Shown here: piece after piece, positions 36,157-48,169 of the stretch
Numbering within the stretch: position 1 is the first letter of the stretch
Layout: the number at the start of each line of letters is the position of its first letter
Made by a program: the position numbers and the translations under genes
Origin: Xiphydria camelus
Lineage: Eukaryota; Arthropoda; Insecta; Hymenoptera; Xiphydriidae
Assembly (NCBI GenBank): GCA_963678675.1
Contig: OY783197.1
Span: forward strand, 18,346,182 to 18,410,181
Length of the DNA: 64,000 nucleotides
Direction of reading: 5' to 3'
The notes under the pieces: model-generated
The model's database searches: none
Told to the model about the DNA's origin: nothing
Seen by the model: the letters and a program-made list of their open reading frames with translations, nothing else

Positions 36157-39100
36157 TCACAGCTTGTTTCTATTGTCGCCGAAGCCCGGTAGGATCGGCT
36201 TTTTTTCCTTATCCTCGCCAGCCTTGAATCCCAAGTTAAACTCCGTTTTAAACATTTCTCGATAATAACTCTCCTTCACTATATCGTTTTCCGGTACACC
36301 CTCCTCCTTGCACTTCTGCACGTACAGCTTGTGCATCGCCGCGATGCTGAGACTCGCGTCGAGGTATTTCCGGCCGCTGCGATCCTTCGGATTGATCTTT
36401 TCCGCGGGAAACGACTCGATGTGTTGGCGCACCCGATCTTTCACGGCTTCGCTCTTTTTCGTTTTAGGCGTGTGCCTTCCCCGTTGATCCGGGCCGATTA
36501 TTCCCCCGGGTGACGTCCTCTTCTTGTCCATGGCGTGTCGTACGAATTTCTCGGACACGGAAAAGGTGCTGAGGAACATTGGCTTGCACACGGTTATGAA
36601 CTCCCCTTTGATCAACAAGGAGTAGGTGAAGGTAACTTGTCTGCGGTGCTCCGACTTGACGTTGCCGCGGCAGCGCGTTCGCTGCTTCGGAGACTCCTTG
36701 ACGGACAGCGCTATGTACTGCTTGCGCTGCTCCCACGTGCAGGTCTTCCAAAAAACGTTGTGCAGCTGTTCCCGCGCCGCTTCGTCTATTTTGTCGCTAC
36801 ACCGCATGCGGCAATCGCAAGGCGGGCCCATCACCTTCGCCGGGACTATTTTACCTGAGGAAATCGATCGTTCTCGTTTGCCGCACTCGTACGAGGAAAC
36901 TTGGGCGATCGATCCCATGCCGAGGACTCACCTCCTACGCCGATATATTCCTCGCCCCTCAGTCTCGCGTTCTTCTTTACGTTGACTTTCCATTTCTCGG
37001 GATGTTTCGTACGTTTGATGATCTCCTTGGACTCCTTGAGGGGTTTCGTCTTTCTGGGTGCCCTCGGCTTTGGGGTCTTTTTAGGAATCGGTTCCGCTGG
37101 CTGTATTTCCGTCGCGGGTTGGGCATCCATGGGATGTCCTGTAACGCGAAAAAGGACTGATAGGAATCGCAGGCTTCACGGACGTCCCTATTGTCTCTAT
37201 TTTTTTTAAGTTCCTAAAAGTCCCTAAAATTGACAATTTGACACTAAAAGTCCTTATTACTATGTATAGCTCATAGAATACAGTACATTCGAGTTTAGAT
37301 AACGAAAATCAAACAGTTGAGGAAATGAAAAATAAGTTAAGAGATGTGCAACGATCTTGTAAAGATGATATTGATGCTTTAGGAGCAATGCAAGTGGAAA
37401 TTAACAAGGTAATAAAGTGTTACAAAGAAAAAAAGAGATTACAAGGACATGTATACTTTAGGAGATGTAAAGTGGTTTAAGAAGACTACGAAAGAAGAAA
37501 AAAAAACGAAAGAATCACACTAAATACGTTGCAGAAAAATGAAAAATTGGATCGAATTTTGCAGAAGAAATTAAAATTGAAATGAATCTTCAATGTACTT
37601 TGACATATCTACAATTTTTCTAATCGGTACTCATTTATTTAGATGAATTTATATAGATATTACGTATATTCATATAGATTCTGATGATATTACTGTATTA
37701 ATATATTTAGATATTCCGCCAGTGAGGTACTGAAGACTGAAGTAGCTTTATGGCGATAAGCCTCACTTAATGAGTGCGGCAGATTTTGCAATAGCAATTA
37801 ATCAGTAACACAGATTTGATATCATGGGTTTCCTGCCAAAAGGGCGTATCCACAAAAATCATGTTTTGGTTAAGACGCCCTTTTGGCAGGAAACCCTCGA
37901 TATGTAAGGTAACTGTCCCAATAGCAGGAATAGAATAAATAAAAGGAAAGCGTACTTAGGGAGCATCGATTATTAATTCTAAGATAGATTCTCTGTCCTA
38001 AACGTGTCTTTTGGACAATTTAATCTCTACAATTTTTTAAATTATATTTTTATCAAAAATTCGAAAAAAAACCATCATCCGTAAATCCTGAACGGCTGGT
38101 GCGATTTCGATAATTTGTATATCAGAACGTTTCGTCTTCCTTCCTCTACAAATTCGCTAAATTTTGGTGAAATCGAAACACGCAATCAAAAGATGTCAAA
38201 AAAAAACGGTAAAATTATAAAACTTCTTTTGCAGCAACTTTGCCGAAACTAAGCCGATATTTTTTATCTATAAGTCGTTTTAACCGTAGTTTCGAGCTGC
38301 GTTCAGCAAGCTGATAAACATTTAAATCGCATGATCTGCTCAAAAGTTATCGCGGAACGTAAAACCTCACTTTTTTGTTGATAACTTCAAAACTGCTAAA
38401 CCGGTAGGGTTCAATCGCAATATCGAACAATACTAGACCACCCCACATATTGCTACAAAAAACATACAAAAAAAAGGGAGGGTACAAAATTTGCATGAAG
38501 ATTTCGATGTTTTTGAGCAAATTCTTCAAAACAACTGCACGAAATTTGACCAAATTGTTGGTACGTTTTCGACTAAGCACCGCTAATTTTTCGTCAAAAT
38601 TTTATTGAAATCGGACGAATCGTTTTTAAGTTATTCGTTAAAAACTGCGAATTTGGGAGATTTTTCATTCTGAACTTCAGAACGGATTAAGCAACTTCAA
38701 TGAAAATTGAAAAACGCATTCTCTCCATAGAGTTCTACGAAATAAAAGTTAAATGGTTGAAATCAGTAGAAAAAAAATCTCCAATAAATTAAGGATGCAT
38801 ACAAGAAGCGTCACTGGTAAAAACCCTGAGTAAAAAATCTGCTTTATATGAATTTTACGACTGTTTGGATCCTGGACTTAGCCGTCCGGCTATTACAACA
38901 GCTACCTTATGATGCCAGTCCTGCATGAACCATACAAGTTATTCGTACATACAAGCGCTTCGAACGTGGTCCCTAAGAGAGTCCCTATTTCTCTAAAATC
39001 ATGTCTTTATTCCCTAAAACTGCTTTGTCGCTGCACTGCGAAGCCTGCAATCGCAAATAAGAAAGACGCATAAAGCGAATCGGAACGACCGCTCGATCGT

Positions 39101-39487
39101 GACAGACCTACGAGCTGATAGCCACCCGCGCCAGGGACTTCTTGACGCAGCTGCTCGGATTCAACCACCATCGTCGACGTATCCCTCCACCATTGAGCCG
39201 CCGTTGGCATCTCGGGAAAGGAACTGGCTGGAACTGACACGTTACTTCGTATCATTTTAATCTCCCGATGGAATCGCTAAACTTCCATCGAAGGAAAGAA
39301 TCTAGAGATAGAACCGTTCTCTCTTACCCATGTCATTTTGAAACTTGTAATAGGAAGGCTGCATCTGTTGATGCTGCGCCACGTCCATGCGCCTGTTATC
39401 GAACCACGACTCCTCGTTTCTCCCGACGTTCTCCGCTCTGTGCGACGGACCCATCCCTGCTACGTTCTGCTCCATGCTTCCGTCCAT
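36157..39487 (-). CDS. Uncharacterised protein; C-terminal part of an arthropod transposon-like family, shortened
   Basis: Four minus-strand exons: 39487-39328, 39233-39108, 37138-36932, 36854-36157; phases agree at all three junctions, 396 aa. Residues 1-95 (MDGSMEQNVAGMGPSHRAEN onward) are polar and unrecognised. A basic stretch follows (IPKKTPKPRAPRKTKPLKES). From about residue 145 on it resembles a multi-copy arthropod family with a Cys block (PPCDCRMRCSDK), GRHTPKTKKSEAVKDRVRQH, IESFPAE and ASLSIAAMHKLYVQKCKEEG, and EMFKTEFNLGF. Relatives I recall continue past this last block with a Cys-rich segment and an extra domain; here the protein ends 24 residues later. The donor of exon 2 (GTCTGT) is weak. 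Function unknown; I infer a host gene built on a transposon-like module. Exons 3-4 are firmer than exons 1-2. Confidence 0.65.
37139..39107. other. Intron 3 of the minus-strand gene: AT-rich, repeat-like
   Basis: Contains a hairpin (37818-37902), a degenerate Lys/Glu-rich open stretch on the plus strand (about 37313-37490) that stops repeatedly, and low-complexity AT-rich DNA at 38000-38860 of satellite-like character. No gene supported. Confidence 0.5.
37818..37902. repeat. Hairpin with about 29-bp arms
   Basis: GGGTTTCCTGCCAAAAGGGC (left arm) pairs with its exact complement in the right arm. The loop is about 26 bases. Outer bases of the arms are nearly complementary. Confidence 0.85.
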
Positions 39488-41741
39488 CTTTCCCGCATGC
39501 TTCGTGGCCTGCCAACGACGATCGCTCGATGCTCTCCGGATCTCTCACCTTGTGTGTGCTCGTGGTAAGTATCTTCTCCTTCGAGCTTTAGCACGTGCAT
39601 ACGAGACGATCATGAGATGGATAGCGGGATATCAAAACCTGCATGGATCGTGGACACCGTGTGTATAAATATTTCGTACCACCTTGAGATCTTTTACTCG
39701 CGCAAACAATCAGGCAGGTTAGCTTTGCATCGGGAAGTGTAAATAAATTTGTTTAGGAGCAATCATTCCTTTCCGCCGCGCAACTGCAGCACGGTAATGT
39801 ATTTCGAGTTCTTCGTTGCGAGAAGCAGTGATGCGTTTGTATCATTGGACGAGTATTATCGATCCTTCCTCATTGAACGATCCTTCGTGGTTCGTCGAAA
39901 ACTTTATCCCATCAGCGGCGCTCGAACGTTGTTAAGTAATACATCGATGCACTGACGAGACCGACGAGAGGTTTGTCAAACGAATGAACATATTTTTCTT
40001 ACTCGTCGACTGATAATGCAACTCGTCAAGTTTATTTGTTTACGCGAACGCACCGAAGTTCGTCATTCATCGCGGATCTCTCTCTCGCTGCAGTTGCGCG
40101 ACTGCAGGTCGATCGACGCGCGGTTGTGTGTACCGATCGTTTCGTTCGCGAGATTGAACTTATACCATCATCTCGCGCGGTCCAGCGCGAAGAGCGTGCA
40201 TTGCGAACATAAATTCATTATGATTCGTGCGAGTTTTTTTTTATAACAAGAACGATTAATAGCACAGATGTTTTATTTTGAGAAGAGATGGAATATAGCC
40301 GATACGTGTAGAGCAAACAGGGGCGCGCAGTAGCCCGTAGCGGTGGAGGGAGAAGCGCGAGTTCAGCGGCAGCTCAGCAGGTGCCGTCCCTGCGCCACCT
40401 ACCATTTCAAAACGGTACAGAGTCTCGGCGAGGGCGGTCGCGTAACGCTCGGAACTCGGCATTATACGAAAAAAAAGTTGAGCAGTCTCACTACCGATCA
40501 GCGTTCCTTCGATCCGCTTGACACGCGTCGTACACGAATTGTCGCGCGCGCGCGCGCGCGAGAGAGAGAACGAGCGAGAAAACGAGTGAAATGAGGGCTG
40601 GTTTTGTGATTTGACAGTGACACGGAAAAAGAGTGATCAGGAGGGCGGAGAGGAACGAGTTTTTTTCGTAAGAGCTAACGATTTCCTTGCAGTTTTGCGG
40701 CGGTCGATCGGGAGAAGCGCGCGTTCGAAGCAGAGTTTATGCCAACCGCGGATGACGATTTCGGGACGACGTTCAGGCGGGATGAAAAAGGACCTCCCGC
40801 GAGACATTCCGGCGTCGTTTTTCATCTCCCCGAGAGAGCGAACCGCGAATACGCGGGCTCGTTACGTCGGTAGATGAATGAAACCGAACGAAAGATACGC
40901 TCGATCGATGAATATCGCGTCCGCCGGTCCCAGCGAATTAGAGTGGCCGCCGTGCCTCGTCGCGTTTCCACGCTGGATTCGCCGACTTTCGGTCGATCGA
41001 TGCTCGGCTCGGAGGTGCCGCGGACGTTAATTCGTTCTCGTCGCGGGCGTTCGCACAGCCGATCGTCGTACTTTGCTTCGTCGAACTCTCCTGCTAATTT
41101 CGACCGGTGCCTCCGTCGCCGGCACCCAGATATCCATCGGATCCTCTTCCCGTGCAGCGAGAGACACTCGCGTCTCGTCGCTCGGGTTTTTCCCCGCAGA
41201 TTTTCCCTCAACGTCGCGCGATCTCGTCGAAATTCCGCAGGAAGGCGTAACGCGTCTTCGGCCGCGGTGTATAAATACGATGTTTTTGCCAGGCCCGCGC
41301 GGGAAAAAATCGGTGACGCGTAAAATACGCGAGCGGGAGAGAAATTCAAGGCCGTCGGCGTGACGATCCCTCGCGCCGCGCGTCGCGATTTTTAACCGGT
41401 GCCGTGCATTCGCCGTCGCATCGGGTCGTTCGATGCGATTGACAATTTGAAGGGATTCTCGGGTGACTGCGCGGCGAGCTCACGCGCAGCCCTGGCCCGA
41501 TCTGCATCGCATTTTGGATAATTAATCACTGATTTGTGACACATTTTACGCAAGGCTCGTGCGATTCGCGATGGTGATCATATAGATCCGTGGACGTAGA
41601 CGTGTTTTCGCAACTGGTCCGAAAATCTTTACGGGATAATCCATTCTGACGATTAACGGTGAAGCTGACACGGGCGATCAGATTCGATCGTTTCCAACTT
41701 CTTTTCTTTCCCGAGGGTTTCGAAACGCCATAGATGTAAAC
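39488..41741. other. Upstream region between divergent genes
   Basis: CpG-rich sequence between the minus-strand gene (start 39487) and the plus-strand exon at 43641, so it may act as shared promoter or 5' UTR space. A CG dinucleotide run followed by GA occurs at about 40542-40570. Overlapping long open frames on both strands at 40822-41363 reflect GC-rich, Arg-coding composition rather than genes. Confidence 0.4.
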
Positions 41742-41867
41742 CCAGGGGTGGGATTCTGTATTGCTAGAATTCTAGAATCGTTGTCGTTGTGCATATTTTT
41801 TCCAGTATGACAAAATATGAGCAACGATAGCGACTATAGAATTCTGTCGATACAGAATCCCACCCCA
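41742..41867. mobile_element. Short hAT-like MITE
   Basis: Inverted ends of about 45 bp start CAGGGGTGGGATTCTGTAT (left). The right end is the complement of GGGGTGGGATTCTGTATCG. The same ends occur at 58595 and 61833. Confidence 0.65.
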
Positions 41868-41880
41868 TCCCACCCAGACG

Positions 41881-43163
41881 ATACAATCCAAAAAGTCATT
41901 TTGAAGTCATCCGTAGGCAGTCTGATGTCTGATTTTTTGATAACTTTAATTTCGAGTTATTCAACAGTCATGTTTTGGATAACATGAAATTCAAGGTGCC
42001 TGTCTCCAGGTTTTTTTTCGTACCTTTAGGATGGCAGCAGTGCCTCGGATATACGCCCTGATAAAACGAAATCTCTGATTTACAATTTTACACAACCATT
42101 CACTCATCGTAATGCAGCGTTTCTTGTACATAAATGACCAGAAAATTTATTATTCAATGGTGAAAATCGCGAAGGAGTTGACAAGCAAATTGACAGTCGC
42201 GATACTTTAAGCGATATTAGGTCCTCTCGAGTACTTACGCTAAAATATATATCGGGCTGCATTGCGTTCCGCGGGCCACCCTCGGGCGTGCAGAAAAATT
42301 CACTTCACTGTGTTTATATTTTTTTTATCGCGAGTTATCGTTTGACAAAGATTCCGTACCGTCAGGTGTATCTCCTGAGAAACATCTTTCAAAACTGTTT
42401 AGTGCAAACACTTTTCACGTAATGTCAGGGTATTGCTGTACGTACGAAACAAAAAGCTGCTCATTGAAAACAAAGTCCCTTTTCACCCAATGATATTAAT
42501 TTAGCGATCATACGTGCAGCGACTGGATGACGTCATAAATGAAAATGCTCGTACCAACAGTTTTGAAAGATGCTTCTCAGGCTACACCTGACAGTACTGG
42601 ATCTTTGTAAAACGATAACTAGAGATAAACAATATAAACACAGTGGTCAATTTGTTTGTCAATTCCCTCGCGATTTTCACCATTGAATAATAAATTTTCC
42701 GGCCGTTTATTTACAAGAAACGCTGCACTGCGATGTGTAGATGGTCGTGTAAAATTGATGAAAAATAGTTTGAGTGTATACAAATATTCGGAAATGGAGA
42801 TATCGTTTCAATTATAGGTTTTATTTTATCAGGGCGTATGTCCGAGGCACTGCTGCCACCCTATCTGGAAACAGGCACCTTAACCCAGATAGTCCTGAAT
42901 ATTTATCCATATTTAAAGATATCTAAACATTCACTTGTATTAAACTTTCAAAACTAAATGCTTAGAAATGAAATACATACATCTCAGAAGCAACCCTGAA
43001 GACGCCATCTGTCAAAGAAAATTTTAATGTCTAAAACTTACAAATTATTACAATGTGCACTGTCCTTTTAAAAGGACAGTAGGACTATCTTGGTTAACAA
43101 AAAGTGAGACATTAGACTGCCTACGGATGACTTCAAGATGACTTTTTGGATTGCGTTGTTTCG
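41881..43163. repeat. Giant foldback, about 1.28 kb
   Basis: Outer arms 41881-41945 and 43097-43163 share TGAAGTCATCCGTAGGCAGT and complement. Inner arms about 41996-42440 and 42470-42890 are reverse complements over most of their length (for example GATTTTCACCATTGAATAAT, TTTTGAAAGATG). No transposase is present. It may be one element or an element inserted in another. Confidence 0.8.
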
Positions 43164-43177
43164 GCAGGAACAGAATA

Positions 43178-43246
43178 TCTGCCCGACCCGAACATAGGCT
43201 TCCCATGCAATCATACGTGGGGAGTCTATGTTCAAGTCCGGCAAAT
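43178..43246. repeat. Small imperfect hairpin
   Basis: CCCGACCCGAACATAGGCTTCCC pairs imperfectly with GGGAGTCTATGTTCAAGTCCGG around about 20 bases. Confidence 0.5.
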
Positions 43247-43640
43247 ATTTCATCCCTGGGTTTACAGTACACCGAAAATTGATCGAAGAGTAAGTACGTT
43301 TGAATCAAGAACGATTCGCTTCCATCGATTCCGCGTGGAGACGACCAATGCGGCGATAAAAAAGAAGTCCCATCCCCTTTTTCGCTTCTATTTGCGGCGC
43401 GATATCGCTTGACCGCGATCGATCTATCGATTCGACGCGCGTTTCTCCGTTCTCCACCCGCAACTGCGATCATCAACGCGTGCGATACGTAGATCGACGT
43501 CGGTGAACGAGTGCGAGCGACCGAGGGGAAACGATTTACGTCGAGAAAGAGAGAGACAGTGGGATAGCGCGAGGGAAGGAAGGTCGTTGAAGACCGGGAA
43601 AGATAGGGAAAAACGGTTAGCGCGGAGGACGAACGAAGTG

Positions 43641-43811
43641 ATGACGGGTGTGGAGGAAAAGGGTGGGGCGGGCGGGGGCGGCGATGGAACCGATGGAAGC
43701 GCCACCGATAACGCGAACAACGTCGACGTCGGCAAGCAAAACGGCGGACCGGAAAAGGCACCCGTCGTCACCGGCACCAACATGGAGACCTTGCCGCGGG
43801 CCGGAAAACAG
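43641..43811 (+). CDS. First coding exon of an unidentified gene
   Basis: ATG at 43641 opens 57 codons ending at a good donor (AAACAG|GTGAGGG), phase 0. The product is Gly/Asn/Asp-rich (KGGAGGGGDGTDGSATDN, then KAPVVTGTNMETLPRAGKQ). The 5' flank is purine-rich with a long open UTR. No continuation exon was recognised on the plus strand up to 64000, so the rest would lie beyond a very long intron or outside the window. Family unknown. Composition (low complexity, N-terminal) would suit the cytoplasmic N-terminus of a larger protein, but that is a guess. Confidence 0.4.
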
Positions 43812-43847
43812 GTGAGGGACTCTTGGAAATGATTCTTCTCTTCTTCG

Positions 43848-44076
43848 GGATCTCGTAGTCCCAGCAGCGTCACGGATGATGTCAATGGTGACTTTTTTGA
43901 ATGTCATTTTTGAACGTACCGGCTAATGAACAATTAATTTGTATGCCCTCATTAGCTTCGGCGGCGTTTGCCTCGGTTAACGAATGCACGAGAATTGATT
44001 ATTCATTAGTTAATGCGTTAAAAAATGACTTCTCGAAAAGTTACCAGCGACAGAATCCGCGACGCTGGGAATACCT
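43848..44076. mobile_element. Palindromic MITE, family A, copy 3 (diverged)
   Basis: Matches copies at 23556 and 26809: AATGAACAATTAATTTGTATGCCCTCATTAG and CCAGCGACAGAATCCGCGAC are shared in part. It begins about 37 bases inside the intron that follows the 43641-43811 exon. Confidence 0.75.
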
Positions 44077-44934
44077 CGCCAAATGGACATCTTGAATGCA
44101 TCGGCGATCGGATCGATCGCGCGTTTAATTAAAAATCACGTTTGGTCGCTCTCGGAGCGCTCCAAGGATGGCTGCAGTCCTGGAAAGCCGTGAAATGTTA
44201 AGGAATTTGGTTCGTCGGGGAACGAAATCAATGGCAGGAAGCAGTGCGAATTACTCTCGGTATTATTGAAATAAAGATTTATTTTTGTTTGAGCAGAAAA
44301 TTCTGTATAAGCACTTTGTGTGTGTGTGTGAAAGTCGTAGGTACGATCATGGACAAATACAGAACATTCCTTTGAAGATCATGGAAATATCATGGCTTCA
44401 GATATTTCCCCAGTATTTGATTTAAATTTACCACAAAACAACTCAAAATTTACCAAAATTTAAGCACTTTTCTAGCAAAAGCTGTGAAATTAAAAACTCT
44501 TCGCAAATTACAAATAATTCATAGTGATTCGCATTACTGCGCTTGATTTGTAATTTTTTATAATACTTTTGCATAAAAAATGTATAGTAAATTTACAAAT
44601 CTCAGTAAATGGAGTTGTCCCAATCGCGTGTAGTACAATAATTCTAATGGATAAACTTGTATGATAAAAACTTCATAAAAATAACACGAAGATTACCGCA
44701 ACATTTTTTTCCTCATGCCCATTTCGAGGCCTTTTCCAGCCTATTTTTAGACCGTAAGATGGCGTTTTTCCTGCGTGACACCGACCGAGAGTCCGCAGGC
44801 TGTCAAAAGATTGTTTAGTCCGAAGTGGGTCCTTTTTCCAAACTGATAAACGCAACGTGAAATGAGCTGTGTATACTTCTGTTTGTTTTGTTTTGAGAAA
44901 TGAGCATTCGTGAGGAAAAATAGTATATGTCATT
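44077..44934. other. Gene-free stretch
   Basis: AT-rich with a short TG run at 44320-44331. Nothing else recognised. Confidence 0.4.
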
Positions 44935-45096
44935 CGGCTGAAATCCTCGGATTTTTTAGACTGCGTTTATATATATAGGTCGTAGCACGAGGCATGGTAC
45001 GGGGATGAGGCCGCGAAGGCGAGCATCATCCCCAAACCATGCCTCGTGTTACGACCTAATTAAACACAGTCTGAAAAAACCTCGGATTTCCGCCTT
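44935..45096. mobile_element. Palindromic MITE, about 160 bp
   Basis: Arms of about 65-70 bp: AGGTCGTAGCACGAGGCATG at left pairs with CATGCCTCGTGTTACGACCT at right. The outer parts (AAATCCTCGGATTTTTTAGA) are also complementary. The central loop is GC-rich. Confidence 0.8.
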
Positions 45097-47618
45097 ATGA
45101 CATAAGATACTATTCACAATATAGGCCTATTGCGTAGAGCCCATGCACACTATCACAAGTATGAATGTGTATTGTATGTATACGGAAAACAGCGCCGCCA
45201 AACTGGGTTTCTTGGCGAAACTGGGGTGTAAATTCTCTATACGAATATGTGTAACACAAACAAAAGCTACGCTTGTGAGAGTACGCAACAGGCCTATAGT
45301 GGCGTCCGTATATCCGATCGATTAAAATTAAGGTCCACCCACCATCAACGCTATACCCAGATAGACAAATGTACGTAAATGAGCATTAGCTCATCTGATG
45401 CATCATAGTTGTGCGCTCAATGAATCATCACAAAGCAAGCATATTTGTGTAATAACATGATTTCAAACTAATACAAATACAAAGCTAAACATTTATTCAA
45501 TATATGCAGAATTTTTGGTAAATAGGTTGCAGCAATAAATATAGCGATTAATTCGAATCACTTTATAATGTAAATTGAACGATTTCTTGAGAAACCATCA
45601 TTTTTCTAAACTCATGCGACGAAATTAATGTACCTGAACTTTAGAACAATCAATTGTTGTATAATGATTTATATGAACGTCGCGATGATCATACAAGTCT
45701 ATCCGGGTAGTTTCTTAGCGTACAAACAGTTTTGCCAACTCGTATTCTGATATTGGAATTATTTATAGCTTCGTTGATTTGATTATACAAAACTCCTGAT
45801 ATTAACAAAAATATCAGGGGAGGCTTACAAAATTTCACCCGAAAAAGTCATGGAATAATCGGGGAATACTCTTATCAAACTTTTATAGCCTCCCTGGCAC
45901 CGTATTCCATCACCACATTCGCAAAATATTTATTTCACTTTCGGAACCAGTTCGTTCGCGGGGGGGAAACGAGGGGAACGCGCACCCCGTGAAAATCGAG
46001 AGTCTCTCGACTGTACGCGCGACTCGTTCTCCCCTCGACCGCTCGTAATTAACGGCCACGCTCGCTCGCGCGACGTCCGTTCTCGGCGTAGCTCGAAACG
46101 ATGGCGTAATACGGTTAAGTGTCCCTCTTTTTTTGCCGAACGCGTTGCGCGAGCCCGCATCGATGCTCCTCGCGCGTAGGGCGCGCTTCTGCTCCCGTGT
46201 ACAGCTCCTGACGTCAGCCACACAGGTACGCGCACACGGGCGCTGCGTCGCGTGTTAAAGAGCGGCGGCATGGAGGAGCCCAAGGGGGGACAGGGCAGCT
46301 GTCGCGCTCTCTTCGCGTAACTCGCAGCGCAGCTGTGCTCTCTGACTGTCCGCGGGCTTCCCGGGCGTCCGGATGCCGTCCCTCCGCGTTGCAACGAGGA
46401 AGCGCGTCTCCCGTCTCTCTGCGCGGAGTCTTGTCCAATAATAATTGTGATGCGCGATTACAATTTTCCGCGTCCCACGCTCGAGTCGCTCGCCGCTTCG
46501 TTGATCATCGAGATTTCTCGTCCACGAGCTTGCAGTCGCGTCGAGAATTCCGATTATACGAACGGATGTTAGTACTCCTGAAATCTCAAACTCCCAAAAA
46601 ATGAGAATTAAAAAAGAGAAAAATGAGAAGAGAGAATTGAGAGGAAAAGTTTTGAAGGTTTTGAAAGCTTCAGAAGTTTAACAAAAAGGCAACCGTTACG
46701 AGTTAATTTTTTACAGAATTGTTTGTTACTTGCATAGATTATATAATACATTATTATTCGAATATTAATGTCAATTGATAGCTTTAACAAATAAGTTACA
46801 AAATATCTATTTGAATAATTCTCTTTCATTTTGTACGTATCAGAATACCTCATCGAAAACTGGGTTCATGCATGATCGAAAATTGCCCCCTCTCGTATGT
46901 TTTCGCAAACACCGTAATTAATTATTTAATTTGCAAGACTTTTGTACATTTGTGTGTGCCAAGTTCAACTCTAATAATGAATTTATCAATTACAAAACAA
47001 TAAGTTTTTGATTCGATAATCTATTATACGCGTATATAGTAAAAAGAATACCATGAAAACCTTAGTTGATCGAAAACTGTCTCCGTGACGGTAGTCAGGG
47101 AATTCTTTAATCAAGTTTTTGCAGCCACCCTGATCCGGCGATGCCAGGGTGCTCGCGACGTTTATCGAGCGATGCGCAGGAGCCGGGCTTATATTTAGGC
47201 GTGACCACAATATCGTCGTACGTGTAAACTTAAACTGCCGGCTCGCTCTTTCTCTTTCGCGACGCGCGGCTGCGAGATGATCCCGTCCGCGCGAATGTAT
47301 CCACGGCGTCCGGTACATCGCGACTCTTTCCCGTCCACCTCTCGGCGAATTTCGCGCGAGCCGCCGTTTTGTTTGTAAACACTACGCGCGCGTATCGACA
47401 TCACGCGCGTATTTATAGCGGCGGGATCATCGGGAGAGAGCGGCGAGTCGCCGCCCGGTTATTGAGCATAATCGTCAGTCATTACGCGGGGTAAATTAGC
47501 ATGATTCGTCGATGGGAGAAAAAGTTAGAGCCGACGATTCGTTCGAGCCGCACGTACACTATAAGTACACACATCTCTGCGTTAATCGAATGGAAAAAGA
47601 AATGAAAACCGTTCGCTC
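45097..47618. other. Gene-free stretch
   Basis: AT-rich DNA with a CpG-rich island at about 45950-46560. Overlapping open frames on both strands within the island have no family resemblance. No gene supported. Confidence 0.4.
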
Positions 47619-47841
47619 TACGCTGAGAAAAAAATTGGTCAATCAAACCAAAATCTTGGAGACGACGTCCAAACTGTTTGGTGAAATACGGATCCTCCAT
47701 CTGTGTTTGGTTAGATTGACCATTTTTCGATTAGAATAACTAAATGTTTGGTTCAACTGAGCAGTATTTTGGTTAGAATAACTAAATACGTTTGACTAGA
47801 TGTGCTTTGTCATTTTAACCTAACTACTTTTCTCAATGTAG
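47619..47841. mobile_element. Short TIR element (TGAGAAAA ends)
   Basis: Left end CTACGCTGAGAAAA, right end TTTTCTCAATGTAG. An internal block GTCAATCAAACCAAAATCTT recurs at about 62693-62713 next to another CACCGAGAAAA end. Confidence 0.6.
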
Positions 47842-48169
47842 AAACGGATGTATTTCAAAGACTATACCGGATCAAGCTCGTTAACGATAATTCATTTTTT
47901 TACGATGAGAAACGCGAATCGCTTCCTCGGCATCAAACAGCGATACGTAGATTCGCCTGACAATGCCGAGCGAGGTAAACGATTTGGCGAAAAGTCTTTT
48001 TTGTCACTCAGTGAGTGTGTTCAGCCGAAACTCCGCTACCCCTAGCGATAGGGTAGCGGTTGAATCATGATTCGTGAATTCGGCTGGGACAGCGTGAAGC
48101 GGTTGGAGCGCTTATGTAGCGGTCGCCATTTTTGTGATCGATATACTACGTAGTTGTATACCAACGAAA

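Noticed and set aside
40822..41363. Overlapping 150-175 codon frames on both strands
   Set aside because: Simultaneous opening in several frames is expected of this CpG-rich DNA; Arg/Ser-rich products show no family.
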